Below are positions 35,682 to 44,791 of a stretch of 64,000 nt of DNA, piece by piece. The notes below the pieces were generated by a model that was given only the letters and a program-made list of their open reading frames with translations, made no database searches and was not told the DNA's origin. The position numbers and the translations under genes were made by a program. Numbering within the stretch: position 1 is the stretch's first letter; each line of letters begins with the position of its first letter. The stretch comes from Clostridium sp. CAG:465 (GTDB taxonomy: Bacteria > Bacillota > Clostridia > TANB77 > CAG-465): NCBI GenBank assembly GCA_000433755.1, contig FR891275.1, positions 1-64,000 on the forward strand. Direction: 5' to 3'.

Positions 35682-36518
35682 TTATATTTCATCTATTATT
35701 TTTAAAATCATATTATCAATTACTATATCATAATTTCCATTTCGTTTAAGCCTTGAAATAGCTCTTTCTACAACACAAACGCCGTTATATATTTTGTTAG
35801 AATACAAAATATATTCTAAATATTCTAATAATTCTAAATTATCAAATTTTATATTCTGTGAAATTTTCATTGCAGATACTGAATCTTTTTTAATAACGTA
35901 ATCTACCATTTTATCTACTTCTTCAAACTGCGTCATAAGTTCATTTTCTACAATATTTATAGCTTTTCCAACAGAGCCATTAATATACTCTAATATATTA
36001 GAACTTAAATTAATATTAAATTTATCTTTTATATATTGGTTTACGCTCTTATTATCTAATCCTTCAAAATTTATTTTATTTGTCCTTGAAAGGATTGTTG
36101 TAAGTATTTTATTTATATTAGAACATATTAGTATAATAACAACAGATTTTGGCGGTTCCTCTAAAGTTTTAAGTAAAGAATTTTGAGCTGCAATATTCAT
36201 ATAATCTGCATCATTAATAATATATACTTTATGATCACCTGAAATTGGTGCAATATACACATCATCAATTATTTCTTTTCTAATTTGTTCTATTATTATA
36301 TCCTTTTTATCTTCTAACCTTGAAACCAATTTAAAATCAGGACAACTATCTAAATTTGATGTATTTAATATATACTTTGCAAGTTCCTTTGCAAATGTTA
36401 GTTTTCCTATTCCATCTTCACCAAAAAAGATATAAGAATGTGATATATTATGTTTGTTTATAACCTCTTCAAAATATGTCTTTTTTTCATCATGTCCCAT
36501 TATATTCTCAAACATCAT
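35682..36518 (-). CDS. holB: DNA polymerase III delta' subunit
   Basis: A 278-residue clamp-loader subunit. It starts FENIMGHDEKKTYFEEVI and has a P-loop GEDGIGKLTFAKEL, VYIINDADYMNIAAQNSLLK (Walker B-like), TLEEPPKSVVIILIC and SRTNKINFEGL. The N-terminal zinc module usual in delta' is reduced to a single Cys. It helps load the beta clamp. It follows lepB by 15 bp and precedes ricT. Confidence 0.9.
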   Translation of the reverse strand: MMFENIMGHDEKKTYFEEVINKHNISHSYIFFGEDGIGKLTFAKELAKYILNTSNLDSCPDFKLVSRLEDKKDIIIEQIRKEIIDDVYIAPISGDHKVYIINDADYMNIAAQNSLLKTLEEPPKSVVIILICSNINKILTTILSRTNKINFEGLDNKSVNQYIKDKFNINLSSNILEYINGSVGKAINIVENELMTQFEEVDKMVDYVIKKDSVSAMKISQNIKFDNLELLEYLEYILYSNKIYNGVCVVERAISRLKRNGNYDIVIDNMILKIIDEI

Positions 36519-36533
36519 ATATCACCTCTATTT

Positions 36534-37403
36534 TTATAATTTACCAATTTTATTTAATGGCCATACCCTAATTACAACATATCCATTTACTTTTTCAATA
36601 GGTACGCAACCAAAGAATCTTGAATCTTTACTTGATAATCTATTATCCCCCATCATAAACACAGTTCCAGCAGGAACTACAACATCGTTATATTTATCTT
36701 TATTAGTTACTTGCTCATTTAAATATGGTTCATCTAATTTTTCACCATTTCTATAAACAAAACCATCATCTCCTATTACTATATGATCTCCTGGAAGCCC
36801 AATAACTCTTTTTACATAACTAGACTTTCCAATTCCCATAAAGTTATAGAAGAATGAATCAATACCTGTTTTTTCAGTATAAGAGGCTATATTATTTTCA
36901 TTAACTTCTAAATCATCTTCAAGTGGAGCCTCAAAAGTTACAATATCACCATATTTCAAATCTCTTTTAAATATAGTAGGTCTTGAAATAATTAATCTAT
37001 CATTTTCTTTAGTAGTTGGAAACATTGAAACCTGTTTTACCCCAGATATAGTACCAACAAAATAATTTATTATTAAATAAAGTACATATGCAATAACTAA
37101 ACATAGGACCCATTCTAATATTTCTTTTATAATTGCCTTACTATTTTTCCTAACTTTAGCTCTAGTTTCATTGTTTATCTCGTCTGCTCTTATTTTATCA
37201 TTTACATCTATATCATCATAAACAATTTCTTCTTTTTTAGGTGCTTCGTCTTTTTGATTTATTTCTTCTTTCTTTTCTTCAACTTTAATGTCATTATCCT
37301 TTTTTTCTATATTTTTCTTTACCTTTGTAACTTTTCCGTTCTCATCTATATCATCAAATTCAATTTCTTTTTTTTCACTTTCGTTATTATCCATATATTT
37401 CAT
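36534..37403 (-). CDS. lepB: Signal peptidase I with long charged N-terminus
   Basis: A 289-residue type I signal peptidase. The membrane helix is at about 95-115 (ILEWVLCLVIAYVLYLIINY). The catalytic Ser is in VKQVSMFPTTKEND and the general-base Lys in YVKRVIGLPGDHI. Box E is MGDNRLSSKDSRFFG. The first 90 residues are an acidic/Lys-rich cytoplasmic tail with two similar pieces (FDDIDENGK and YDDIDVNDK). The ATG at 37403 is 21 bases from its ribosome binding site, with a hairpin between them (see 37403-37434). It precedes holB. Confidence 0.93.
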   Translation of the reverse strand: MKYMDNNESEKKEIEFDDIDENGKVTKVKKNIEKKDNDIKVEEKKEEINQKDEAPKKEEIVYDDIDVNDKIRADEINNETRAKVRKNSKAIIKEILEWVLCLVIAYVLYLIINYFVGTISGVKQVSMFPTTKENDRLIISRPTIFKRDLKYGDIVTFEAPLEDDLEVNENNIASYTEKTGIDSFFYNFMGIGKSSYVKRVIGLPGDHIVIGDDGFVYRNGEKLDEPYLNEQVTNKDKYNDVVVPAGTVFMMGDNRLSSKDSRFFGCVPIEKVNGYVVIRVWPLNKIGKL

Positions 37404-37434
37404 TGCTAAATAATATTAGCAACTCTCCTCCTCT
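37403..37434 (-). promoter_or_regulatory. Hairpin between ribosome binding site and lepB start
   Basis: The strong GAGAGGAGGAG (37434-37424) is followed by a TTGCTAA/TTAGCAA hairpin (37422-37403) that runs into the ATG. Folding would bring the site close to the start codon. Without folding the spacing is too long. It suggests a structure-dependent start. Confidence 0.45.
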
Positions 37435-37507
37435 CAATATATCAACATAATAATTTTAACATAAACTTAAACAAAAAACAATATATAACTAAAAAATATA
37501 CAAATTT

Positions 37508-37534
37508 AAGGCTGCGTAAAAATTACGCAACCTT
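37508..37534 (-). terminator. Terminator overlapping the end of the 80-residue orphan
   Basis: Arms AAGGTTGCGTAA/TTACGCAGCCTT (one G-T pair) include the last two codons and the stop of the gene at 37523. Confidence 0.7.
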
Positions 37535-37765
37535 AAACATATGCATTAATGTATCCAAAGCCAAATTATAATTTTCATCAACAATTTCATAAGGCGGTTT
37601 AAATGACTTAACCGTTCCGTCTTCATATTCCTTAATGGTATCAAAATACCAGTATATAGTTTTGTTTACCTTAAAAATATACCGCTTATTTTCTCCATTA
37701 TCAATCATTGACAAAGTGCATGTTACATTATTTTTCTCTCTGATAGCTAATAATTTTTCAGTCAT
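37523..37765 (-). CDS. Protein of unknown function, 80 residues
   Basis: Not recognised. The product is a small soluble protein with MTEKLLAIREKNNVTCTLSM, then strands KRYIFKVNKTIYWYFDTIKE and a helix YNLALDTLMHMFKVA. The ribosome binding site is GGAGGTTATGTTAT. A promoter with TTGAAT, 17 bases and TATAAT lies about 50 bp upstream. Codon use is less AT-biased than in metG and lepB. It interrupts the metG-lepB neighbourhood as a self-contained unit. Confidence 0.65.
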   Translation of the reverse strand: MTEKLLAIREKNNVTCTLSMIDNGENKRYIFKVNKTIYWYFDTIKEYEDGTVKSFKPPYEIVDENYNLALDTLMHMFKVA

Positions 37766-37852
37766 ATAACATAACCTCCAAAAAAGTGATTTTTAGTTTC
37801 ATATTAACTCTATAAAAGAATTATAACATACATCGGCTATTAATTCAATAAA

Positions 37853-39796
37853 TTAATGAATATTACTTCCATTTTCTAATGAGCCCTTATTATTATCTAA
37901 AGTAAGAAGTTTTACAACATCATAATCACCTGCTGCAAGAAGCATTCCATTTGATTCAACACCTCTAAGTTTTGCTGGTTTTAGGTTTGTAACAACAACA
38001 ACTTGTTTTCCTAATAACTCTTCTTCTGTATAAAATTCAACAAGTCCTGAAACTATAGTTCTTGGTTGTTCCTCTCCTACATCAACACTTAATTTATACA
38101 ACTTATCAGATTTTTCTATTCTACTTACTTCTTTTATTTGACCAACCTTAAGCTCAACTTTATCAAGTTCATCAATTGTAATTATTCCTTTTTTATTTTC
38201 TTCAACTTTTTCTTTTTCTTCATTTTTTTCTACAACTTGTTCATTCATTTTTTCTATCTCCTCTTTAATATCAACTCTTGGAAATAAATTATTACCTTTT
38301 GTTACAATTGTACCTTCTTTTAGAAGGCCAAAATTCTTTGCACAATCCCAACTTGTTATATCTTCATCAATTCCTATTTGTTTAAAAATTTCACCTGGGA
38401 CATCAACCATATATGGTCTAAGTAAGATACCTATTATTCTTATACATTCAACTAGATTATATAGTACTGTATTTAGTCTATCATCTTTTCCTTCTTTACC
38501 AAGTACCCATGGCATTGATAAATCAATATATTTATTTGACTTATCAATAAGTTTCCAAATTTCTGTAATTGCATCATTTATTTTTAATTTATCCATTGAT
38601 TCTTCAACCTTTAATGGTACTTCTTTTGCAAGTTGAATCAAATCATCATCATAATTTTCAAAAGATTTTCCTTTTTTTATTACTCCATTATTATACTTAG
38701 AAACCATTGCAGTTACTCTACTTACAAGATTTCCTAAATCATTTGATAAATCCGAGTTAGATTTTTCCAAAAATAACTCTTCTGAGAAATTTCCATCTTG
38801 TCCTAAAGTCATTTCATGAAGTAGGAAATATCTTACAGAATCCCTTGAAGTTGCATTTATATATACTCTTGGATCTTTATAATTTCCAAATGATTTTGAT
38901 ATTTTATTTCCATCAACTACAAGCCATCCATGACCATATATTTTCTTTGGAAGTGGTAAATCAAGTGCCATTAAAAGTGCTGGCCATATCATTGCATGGA
39001 ACCTAAATATTTCTTTTCCAACTAAATGTAGATCTGCTGGCCAATACTTCTTAAATTTTGATTCATCACCACTTAAATATCCAAGTCCAGATATATAGTT
39101 AGTTAAAGCATCTATCCAAACATATACTGTATGTTTTGGATCAAATGGTACCTTTATTCCCCATTTAACACCTGTTCTTGAAACACATAAATCCTCAATA
39201 CCCTTTTTAAAGAAATTGTTTATAAGCTCATTCTTTCTTGAAATAGGCTCTAAAAATTCAGGATTCTCATCAAAGAACTTAAGTAATCTATCTTGATATT
39301 TTGAAAGTTTAAAGAAATAACTTTCCTCTTTTACAAGTTCAACATCTCTGCCACAATCAGGACATTTTCCATCTACAGCTTGTGTTTCAGTCCAAAACGA
39401 CTCACATGGAGTACAATATAGTCCTTCATATTCAGATTTATAAATATCTCCCTTATTATATAATTTTTCAAATATTTTCTTAACACATTCAACATGTTCT
39501 TCATCAGTTGTTCTTATATACTTATCATATGTTATTCCTAAATCATTCCATAATTTCTTTGTATCTGTTACAATTTTATCAACATATTCTTTTGGAGTAA
39601 CACCTGCGTCTTTTGCTTTTCTTTCAATTTTTTGTCCGTGTTCATCTGTTCCTGTCATGAAAAACACGTCATATCCTCTAAGCCTTTTATATCTTGCAAT
39701 TGCATCAGCTACAACTGTACAGTAACAATGTCCAATATGAAAGTTACCACTTGGATAATATATAGGTGTTGTAATATAATATTTCTGCTTTTCCAC
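37853..39796 (-). CDS. metG: Methionyl-tRNA synthetase
   Basis: About 647 residues. The catalytic motifs are [15 protein letters not shown] (HIGH) and [14 protein letters not shown] (KMSKS as KISKS). A Cys-rich connective peptide (CTPCESF and CPDCGRD) binds zinc. The C-terminal EMAP/Trbp111-like tRNA-binding domain begins [20 protein letters not shown] and ends [14 protein letters not shown]. The GTG at 39796, eight bases after AAGGAG, is the better start; an in-frame GTG at 39805 would overlap acpS. Confidence 0.96.
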   Translation of the reverse strand: MEKQKYYITTPIYYPSGNFHIGHCYCTVVADAIARYKRLRGYDVFFMTGTDEHGQKIERKAKDAGVTPKEYVDKIVTDTKKLWNDLGITYDKYIRTTDEEHVECVKKIFEKLYNKGDIYKSEYEGLYCTPCESFWTETQAVDGKCPDCGRDVELVKEESYFFKLSKYQDRLLKFFDENPEFLEPISRKNELINNFFKKGIEDLCVSRTGVKWGIKVPFDPKHTVYVWIDALTNYISGLGYLSGDESKFKKYWPADLHLVGKEIFRFHAMIWPALLMALDLPLPKKIYGHGWLVVDGNKISKSFGNYKDPRVYINATSRDSVRYFLLHEMTLGQDGNFSEELFLEKSNSDLSNDLGNLVSRVTAMVSKYNNGVIKKGKSFENYDDDLIQLAKEVPLKVEESMDKLKINDAITEIWKLIDKSNKYIDLSMPWVLGKEGKDDRLNTVLYNLVECIRIIGILLRPYMVDVPGEIFKQIGIDEDITSWDCAKNFGLLKEGTIVTKGNNLFPRVDIKEEIEKMNEQVVEKNEEKEKVEENKKGIITIDELDKVELKVGQIKEVSRIEKSDKLYKLSVDVGEEQPRTIVSGLVEFYTEEELLGKQVVVVTNLKPAKLRGVESNGMLLAAGDYDVVKLLTLDNNKGSLENGSNIH

Positions 39797-39801
39797 TTTA
39801 A

Positions 39802-40206
39802 TCACTCCTTATTTACTTTTACTACTACTGTAGATATAGCATTATCCTTTACATGAGAAATGCTAACATCTATTTCTACCTCATGTTTATCACATGCTTT
39901 TTTTATTTCTTCATTTAAAATATATACCTTTGGTCTTCTAGATAGTTCCTCTATATTTAATATTTCTACATCTAAGTAGCTTATTGTTAAATTGTTTTCT
40001 ATTATAAATTTAGACATTGCTTTATATATTGCTTCTTTTGCAGCAAATCTTCCAGCATATCTTTGATATTTTATATCAGATTTTATTTTGTCTATATTTT
40101 CTATTTCATTTTTTGTATATATATTTTCCTTAAATCCTTTTGTATTCTTTACTGCATCTTCTATACGAGATACCTCAATTATATCAGTTCCACAATATAT
40201 TTGCAT
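39802..40206 (-). CDS. acpS: Holo-[acyl-carrier-protein] synthase
   Basis: A 134-residue phosphopantetheinyl transferase of the AcpS type: [14 protein letters not shown] with the Mg-binding Asp, and [16 protein letters not shown] with the Glu-Ala motif. It transfers 4'-phosphopantetheine from CoA to acyl carrier protein. It sits just upstream of metG and 12 bp after a large membrane-protein gene. The length is normal. Confidence 0.94.
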   Translation of the reverse strand: MQIYCGTDIIEVSRIEDAVKNTKGFKENIYTKNEIENIDKIKSDIKYQRYAGRFAAKEAIYKAMSKFIIENNLTISYLDVEILNIEELSRRPKVYILNEEIKKACDKHEVEIDVSISHVKDNAISTVVVKVNKE

Positions 40207-40218
40207 AAAATTCCCCCA

Positions 40219-41574
40219 TTAAAATTTCTTTTCAAACTTATGCTTTATCCAGCTTGCAATAAGATATGTTGGATAACTTAAAGCTGAAAAAACCATTGCT
40301 ATTATTATATATACTTGAATATCCTCTAAATTTATTACATTTGTTAACATTTGAATACCAGAAAAACTTATATTTATAACATAAAAAATCATAAGTATCA
40401 TATTTATCCTTGATTGATTATTGCTTACAACATAATCATAATATTCTAAATATTCTTTATGAACCTCGTCATAAAGTTCTGGAAGACCAAATGCTTTTTG
40501 CCATAATTTCCAGATATCCATTCCGTGTTCTGAGTTAGTAATTTGTCCAAACCAACTTGAATTTGTAAATTGAGTTAAATTTTTCTTTAATTTTTTAACT
40601 GCAGTTTTATCTTGTCTCATTAAATTCTGCGAAAAATTTATAAGACTGATTCTTTGATATAGCGCTATAAGCACCATATACAAATATCTTTTTTCAAAAT
40701 TATATGGCATTCTTGTTATATCATATTTTTCTTTATCAGATACAAATACAACTCCACTCTCTCTTGAAAATCCAAACATTGAGTATTTCCATCTTGAATA
40801 AACGTTATCAAAAAGTCTATCACATTCTTCATTAAAAATAGCACTACTTTTACTATGCATAACGTACTGAAATTTATAGAAATCATTTTGCATTTTATAA
40901 AAATCTGTATCTTTCTCCCAATTATCTACACAAACATATGAATATGTAAACATTTTGTCAAAATACATTTTATCTAAACTTTTGCTTTCATATTCAGAAG
41001 TTATATTTCTTATAAATTTAGGAATATTAACAGTTTTACTATTTTCAACTATTCTATTGGTTGCACTTCCTTTTATTCTAGGTGTTAAATTTCTAAAATA
41101 ATGGTTAAAATCTAATATTTTATTAAAGTCAATTAACTCACTTTTCTCATCAATTTGTGTTTTAAAGTCTATGAAACATATACCACCTTCAAAACATATT
41201 ATTTTAATATCCGATATATCATAATTAATAACTTTACCATCGAAATCTGTTATACTACCTTTTTTTATTCTAGCCATATTATATTTAAACGTTATACATG
41301 TAGTTTTACTAAGTTCTAATGATCTTCTAAAAACTCCTTGCGTTTTAAATTTTTTTATATACTTTTTATCCCAAAATAAAGAAGGAAACAAAAATTTTCT
41401 CATATATGGCAAAAAGAAATCGTACGACTCTTCATCGCTTTTATATTGATGATATACCATAGTCCACTCTTTTGTTTTCTTTAATATGCTTTCTATAAAA
41501 TATGGATATTTCTCACTCTCTATTACAAACGGATATAGAAAATGAGTATACTGATATTTGGCTTTAATATGCAT
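40219..41574 (-). CDS. Large protein with two C-terminal membrane helices (CorA-like topology)
   Basis: About 451 residues. The ATG at 41574 follows AGAGGTGG; an upstream ATG at 41598 has no such site. The first 370 residues are soluble and start MHIKAKYQYTHFLYPFVIE. The end has a helix LEYYDYVVSNNQSRINMI leading to two membrane segments (MILMIFYVINISFSGIQM and YIIIAMVFSALSYPTYLIA) and a basic tail. This resembles the topology of CorA magnesium channels, but the GMN motif is absent. Function unknown; probably co-transcribed with acpS and metG. Confidence 0.7.
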   Translation of the reverse strand: MHIKAKYQYTHFLYPFVIESEKYPYFIESILKKTKEWTMVYHQYKSDEESYDFFLPYMRKFLFPSLFWDKKYIKKFKTQGVFRRSLELSKTTCITFKYNMARIKKGSITDFDGKVINYDISDIKIICFEGGICFIDFKTQIDEKSELIDFNKILDFNHYFRNLTPRIKGSATNRIVENSKTVNIPKFIRNITSEYESKSLDKMYFDKMFTYSYVCVDNWEKDTDFYKMQNDFYKFQYVMHSKSSAIFNEECDRLFDNVYSRWKYSMFGFSRESGVVFVSDKEKYDITRMPYNFEKRYLYMVLIALYQRISLINFSQNLMRQDKTAVKKLKKNLTQFTNSSWFGQITNSEHGMDIWKLWQKAFGLPELYDEVHKEYLEYYDYVVSNNQSRINMILMIFYVINISFSGIQMLTNVINLEDIQVYIIIAMVFSALSYPTYLIASWIKHKFEKKF

Positions 41575-41706
41575 ATTACCACCTCTTTTGTTATACATAT
41601 ATATTATACTGTTTTTTACATAAAGTCAATATTTTTACAATAATTTTAACATAAACACTTGATTTTTGAAACTATAAATGCTATAATAATTTAGTACTTG
41701 ATGTAT

Positions 41707-41782
41707 CGGGGTATAGCTCAGTTGGTAGAGCGCGTGGTTTGGGACCATGAGGTCGCACGTTCGAACCGTGTTACTCCGACCA
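41707..41782 (+). tRNA. tRNA-Pro (TGG anticodon)
   Basis: A 76-base cloverleaf with encoded CCA. Acceptor CGGGGTA/TACTCCG has one G-T pair, the D arm is GCTCAGTTGGTAGAGC, the anticodon loop is TTTGGGA (anticodon TGG), and the T arm is GCACGTTCGAACCGTGT. It stands alone and is followed by a terminator and an accessory island. Confidence 0.95.
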
Positions 41783-41790
41783 TATTTAAG

Positions 41791-41818
41791 CAGTAAATTC
41801 AATTTACTGTTTATTTTT
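41791..41818 (+). terminator. Terminator of tRNA-Pro
   Basis: Nine-bp arms CAGTAAATT/AATTTACTG with a single-base centre, then TTTATTTTTTG. Confidence 0.7.
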
Positions 41819-41937
41819 TGTTGAATTTCAATAGAATTTATAAGAAGTTAAAACCTAGTAAATATGCTATTTTCAAAGTAATTTTGAAGATCGGCATATT
41901 TTTTTATTCTAAAAAAATTATTTTAACTGCTTATAAA

Positions 41938-42015
41938 TTCCAGAAAATTACCCTATTTTTCTCTGGAAAGAATTTCTGGAAAATTTTATATTCATTTCTG
42001 GAATTTCTGGAAAAT
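41938..42015. repeat. CTGGAA iterons upstream of repA
   Basis: Five copies of a TTTCTGGAA-like motif: one inverted (TTCCAGAAA at 41938), a variant CTCTGGAAA at 41961, and three near-exact copies at about 41973, 41995 and 42004. They precede the RepA_N gene by about 65-140 bp. They are probable initiator-binding iterons and replication origin. An apparent open frame through this region (41818-42099) is not supported as a gene. Confidence 0.6.
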
Positions 42016-42079
42016 CAAAAATTGTTTATTTCAAGCAGATTTATAGTTTTCCAAAAAATTGAAAGGAGAACTGAATTAA

Positions 42080-42643
42080 ATGGAATTTACCCCATATAAA
42101 ATTACAGAAACATTAGAATATATGTTTTACCAAGTTCCAATGGAATTATTTTTTAATGCTAATTATAAAAATAATTTGTCATTAGAAGCTAAAATGCTAT
42201 ATGGACTTCTACTTAGTCAATTAACTTTATCTATAAAAAATAATTGGCAAGATGAAAATGGAGATGTTTATATAATACTTACAAGAGAAAAAGTACAAAA
42301 AATGCTTAATATTTCTGATAAAACTGCTACTAAAGTTTTTAAGCAATTAAATAAATGCAAACTTATTTATGAAAATAAGCAAGGACAAACAAAACTTAAT
42401 CTTATTTATGTTGGAAAAATTAATCATGATGATACTATTCAAAATATGATTCGTAAAAATTTCGATTCTAGAGTCGGAAAAAATACGATTCATGACTCGG
42501 AAAATTTACGACCTAACTATAATAATAAAAACTATAATAATAGAACTAAAAGCAATCGAAACAATTTTGAGCAAAGAGATTATCAAGAAGGAGCATTATA
42601 TTATTTATATGCTAATAACTTGGAACAATTATATGATAATTAA
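42080..42643 (+). CDS. RepA_N-family replication initiator
   Basis: A 187-residue protein with the RepA_N domain of plasmids and integrative elements: MFYQVPMELFFNANYKNNLS, LEAKMLYGLLLSQLTLSIKN, DENGDVYIILTREKVQKML and a winged-helix end LIYENKQGQTKLNLIYVGK. The C-terminal 50 residues are Asn-rich and polar. The ribosome binding site is GAAAGGAG. RepA_N proteins bind iterons and recruit the replisome. No partition or mobilisation genes are beside it, so the element is either minimal or a remnant. Confidence 0.85.
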   Translation: MEFTPYKITETLEYMFYQVPMELFFNANYKNNLSLEAKMLYGLLLSQLTLSIKNNWQDENGDVYIILTREKVQKMLNISDKTATKVFKQLNKCKLIYENKQGQTKLNLIYVGKINHDDTIQNMIRKNFDSRVGKNTIHDSENLRPNYNNKNYNNRTKSNRNNFEQRDYQEGALYYLYANNLEQLYDN

Positions 42644-42722
42644 GAAATTTTGCCTTTTTTAACAAATTTATTAATTTTTGTGGTATAATAACTTAATAAT
42701 TTAAAACTAGGAGGATTAAAAA

Positions 42723-43301
42723 ATGTCTGTAAAAGAGGAAAATGAAATTACAATTAAGATAACTTGTTCAAATGAACAATTAATTAAACACTTAACAGAT
42801 AAAGGATTTTGCGAGGGAAGAAAATTTACACTAGATGATTATTATTTAATTCCAAAAGATTTGAAATTAGATGATTTAACAACAAGAGATATTTTATCTA
42901 AAGCCGTAATAATTAGATATATTGTCGATGATGGCAAAATAATTCAAAAAATAACATTTAAAAAGAAAGACATTAATGGTAATGGTGAAATTTTGAGTCA
43001 AAAAGCAATTAATTGCGATGTATTGGACTATAAAGCAGGAATAAATTTATTTAATGAACTTGGATATTACCAAATTATGAACATTAAAGAAAGTGATATA
43101 ATTTATTATAAAGATAAACTTGAATTAGCAATAAAATTCATTGAAAATAGTAATACTTTAATAGAAATTGAAACTGATGATAATTTTAAGACAATTGTTG
43201 AATTAAAACAATTGGTAACTGAATTAGAAATACCAATTGAAAAAGGTAATTATTTTGTAAAAAAAGCAGAAAATGAATTGAATAAAATTTTAAAAAGATA
43301 A
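42723..43301 (+). CDS. CYTH-like domain protein
   Basis: A 192-residue protein related to the element cargo at 18308. Shared features in order are NEITIKI, LTDKGFCEGR, DDYYLIP, AVIIRYIVDDGK, IIQKITFKKKDINGNGEIL, LFNELGYYQIMNIKESDIIY and LIEIET. It is a CYTH-type triphosphate tunnel fold by pattern; the substrate is unknown. It has AGGAGG before the ATG and a TATAAT-containing leader. It is followed by two Nudix hydrolases, also triphosphate-acting enzymes. Confidence 0.7.
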   Translation: MSVKEENEITIKITCSNEQLIKHLTDKGFCEGRKFTLDDYYLIPKDLKLDDLTTRDILSKAVIIRYIVDDGKIIQKITFKKKDINGNGEILSQKAINCDVLDYKAGINLFNELGYYQIMNIKESDIIYYKDKLELAIKFIENSNTLIEIETDDNFKTIVELKQLVTELEIPIEKGNYFVKKAENELNKILKR

Positions 43302-43348
43302 AAACAAATTATAAAAATGTTAGGCTTAGTAATATAAAGGAGATTATA

Positions 43349-43393
43349 ATGTACAATAAAATTTGTATAATTGGTGTGTATATTTGTCAATGA
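43349..43393 (+). pseudogene. Start of a truncated gene (P-loop kinase-like?)
   Basis: A good ribosome binding site (AAAGGAGA) and ATG head a 14-codon frame, MYNKICIIG followed by unrelated VYICQ and a stop. MYNKICIIG is how adenylate-kinase-like P-loop proteins begin, just before the missing GxxGSGKS. It is probably the stub of a deleted gene; the evidence is slight. Confidence 0.3.
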
Positions 43394-43469
43394 TGCTTGA
43401 TTTTTCAATTTTTGCATTTTTATTGATTTTATAAAACCTTTTTGATAAAATAATAGAAAGATTTTTGTT

Positions 43470-43940
43470 ATGGAAGATATAAGTGTTATGTTAGATGGAT
43501 ATAAATTTAATTATAGAGTAGCTGCTATAATAAAAAAAGATGGTAAAATTTTGTTACATAAAAGTAAGAAAGATAATTTTTATGCGATACCGGGTGGACG
43601 TGTAAAAGTTGGAGAATCATCTATTAAAACTTTAAAAAGAGAATTTATAGAAGAAATGGGAAAAGATATTAATGTTAAAGATTTTACTGGATTAGTTGAA
43701 AACTTTTTTGAATATAACGGAAAAAAATATCATGAGATAATGTTTCTTTTCAATGTGGAGTTTGTTGATAATGATTTATATAATGTTGAAAAAATTACAG
43801 GATTAGAGGAAAACGGTAAAATAGAATTTATATGGAAAAATATTAATGAATTAAAAAAGCTAGATGTGAGACCTGTATTTTTAAAAGAAAAATTGTTAAA
43901 AACAGAGGAAATAGGTCATATTATAAACAATAAGTTATAA
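43470..43940 (+). CDS. Nudix hydrolase
   Basis: A 156-residue protein with a complete Nudix box in GGRVKVGESSIKTLKREF followed by IEEMGKD (Gx5Ex7REUxEExG). The N-terminal strand is RVAAIIKKDGKILLHKS. It hydrolyses a nucleoside diphosphate linked to another group; the substrate is not predictable. The ribosome binding site is weak (AGAAAGA), and a gene stub lies just upstream, so promoter and leader may have been rearranged. Confidence 0.88.
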   Translation: MEDISVMLDGYKFNYRVAAIIKKDGKILLHKSKKDNFYAIPGGRVKVGESSIKTLKREFIEEMGKDINVKDFTGLVENFFEYNGKKYHEIMFLFNVEFVDNDLYNVEKITGLEENGKIEFIWKNINELKKLDVRPVFLKEKLLKTEEIGHIINNKL

Positions 43941-44217
43941 TAAAATATGTATTTTTGTATTTTAATTAAATTAGAATTTTATTATTCAAAACATACATTA
44001 ATTATTTTTTGAAAATACACATAATTCAAAAACTTTAACTGTTATTTTACAATGTTCTATAGAATAAACAGCGGCTTTATACCTAGTTATTCCCATTAAT
44101 GACATTTTGCAACAAATACCATTTTTGGATAATTTTTATTAATTATATATTTTCTTAGAAATTGATTATTTAAAAAAATGTTAAAGAAATAAAAAATATG
44201 TAAGGAGAGTGTATATT

Positions 44218-44673
44218 ATGAGAGCACCGTTTCAGGTTTTAGTTATACCATATAAAATAATAAATAACGAAATATTATATGGAATTTTTTTAAGATCAGA
44301 TATGAAAGTTTGGCAAACAATATCTGGAGGTGGCGAAGATGATGAATCACCAATAGAAGCAGCAAAAAGAGAAGCAAATGAAGAAGCCGGTATTGATTAT
44401 AGTGCTAACTATATTAAGCTGGATTGCACTTGTACTATACCAGTCGAATTTATTACAGGAAAATTCACTTGGGGAAAAGATGTATATGTTTTAAATGAAT
44501 ATACTTTTGGGGTAGATGTAACAGATAAAAACATTGTATTATCTGATGAGCATGACGATGTAAAATGGTTAACATATGATGAAGCTAAAAAGGTTTTAGA
44601 ATGGGATAGTAATATAAGTGCTTTGTGGGAATTAAACAAGCGCTTGTTAAGAAAATTGGGAAAGGATCTTTAG
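44218..44673 (+). CDS. Nudix hydrolase, dATP pyrophosphohydrolase-like
   Basis: A 151-residue protein starting MRAPFQVLVIPYK at the ATG at 44218 (AAGGAGAG nine bases before); a GTG at 44209 is less likely. The Nudix box is in GGGEDDESPIEAAKREANEE followed by AGI. The RAPFQVLVIPY start and the WLTYDEAKKVLEWDSN end resemble NudB-type dATP/dihydroneopterin triphosphate pyrophosphohydrolases. It is not close in sequence to the neighbouring Nudix protein, so the pair is not a recent duplication. Confidence 0.88.
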   Translation: MRAPFQVLVIPYKIINNEILYGIFLRSDMKVWQTISGGGEDDESPIEAAKREANEEAGIDYSANYIKLDCTCTIPVEFITGKFTWGKDVYVLNEYTFGVDVTDKNIVLSDEHDDVKWLTYDEAKKVLEWDSNISALWELNKRLLRKLGKDL

Positions 44674-44700
44674 CAACTAGTATGAGAAAAAAGCAAAAAG

Positions 44701-44753
44701 CTATAAAAATTTTGGCATGGTAATTTCAATATGACTTTACTATTATATAAAAA
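44701..44753 (+). repeat. 53-bp dispersed repeat, copy 2
   Basis: Matches 10276-10328 in the same orientation with two substitutions (A/G in the CATRGTAATT part, C/A in the TTTMCTATTA part). It lies between the second Nudix gene and the rpsR terminator, at the right edge of the accessory island. Confidence 0.8.
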
Positions 44754-44754
44754 A

Positions 44755-44786
44755 ACATTCGCAATTACTTAAATAATCGCGAATGT
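44755..44786 (-). terminator. Terminator of the rpsF-ssb-rpsR operon
   Basis: Arms ACATTCGC/GCGAATGT extended by AAT/AT pairs, just downstream of rpsR on the minus strand. Confidence 0.75.
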
Positions 44787-44791
44787 ATTTT

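Noticed and set aside
41818..42099. Open frame of 93 codons between tRNA-Pro and repA
   Set aside because: It runs through the iterons, has no ribosome binding site, overlaps the repA start and looks like AT-rich chance translation.
41707..44753. Integration of the island by duplication of the tRNA-Pro 3' end
   Set aside because: No second copy of the tRNA 3' end is visible near the right edge, and no integrase gene is present, so tRNA-targeted integration is not supported.
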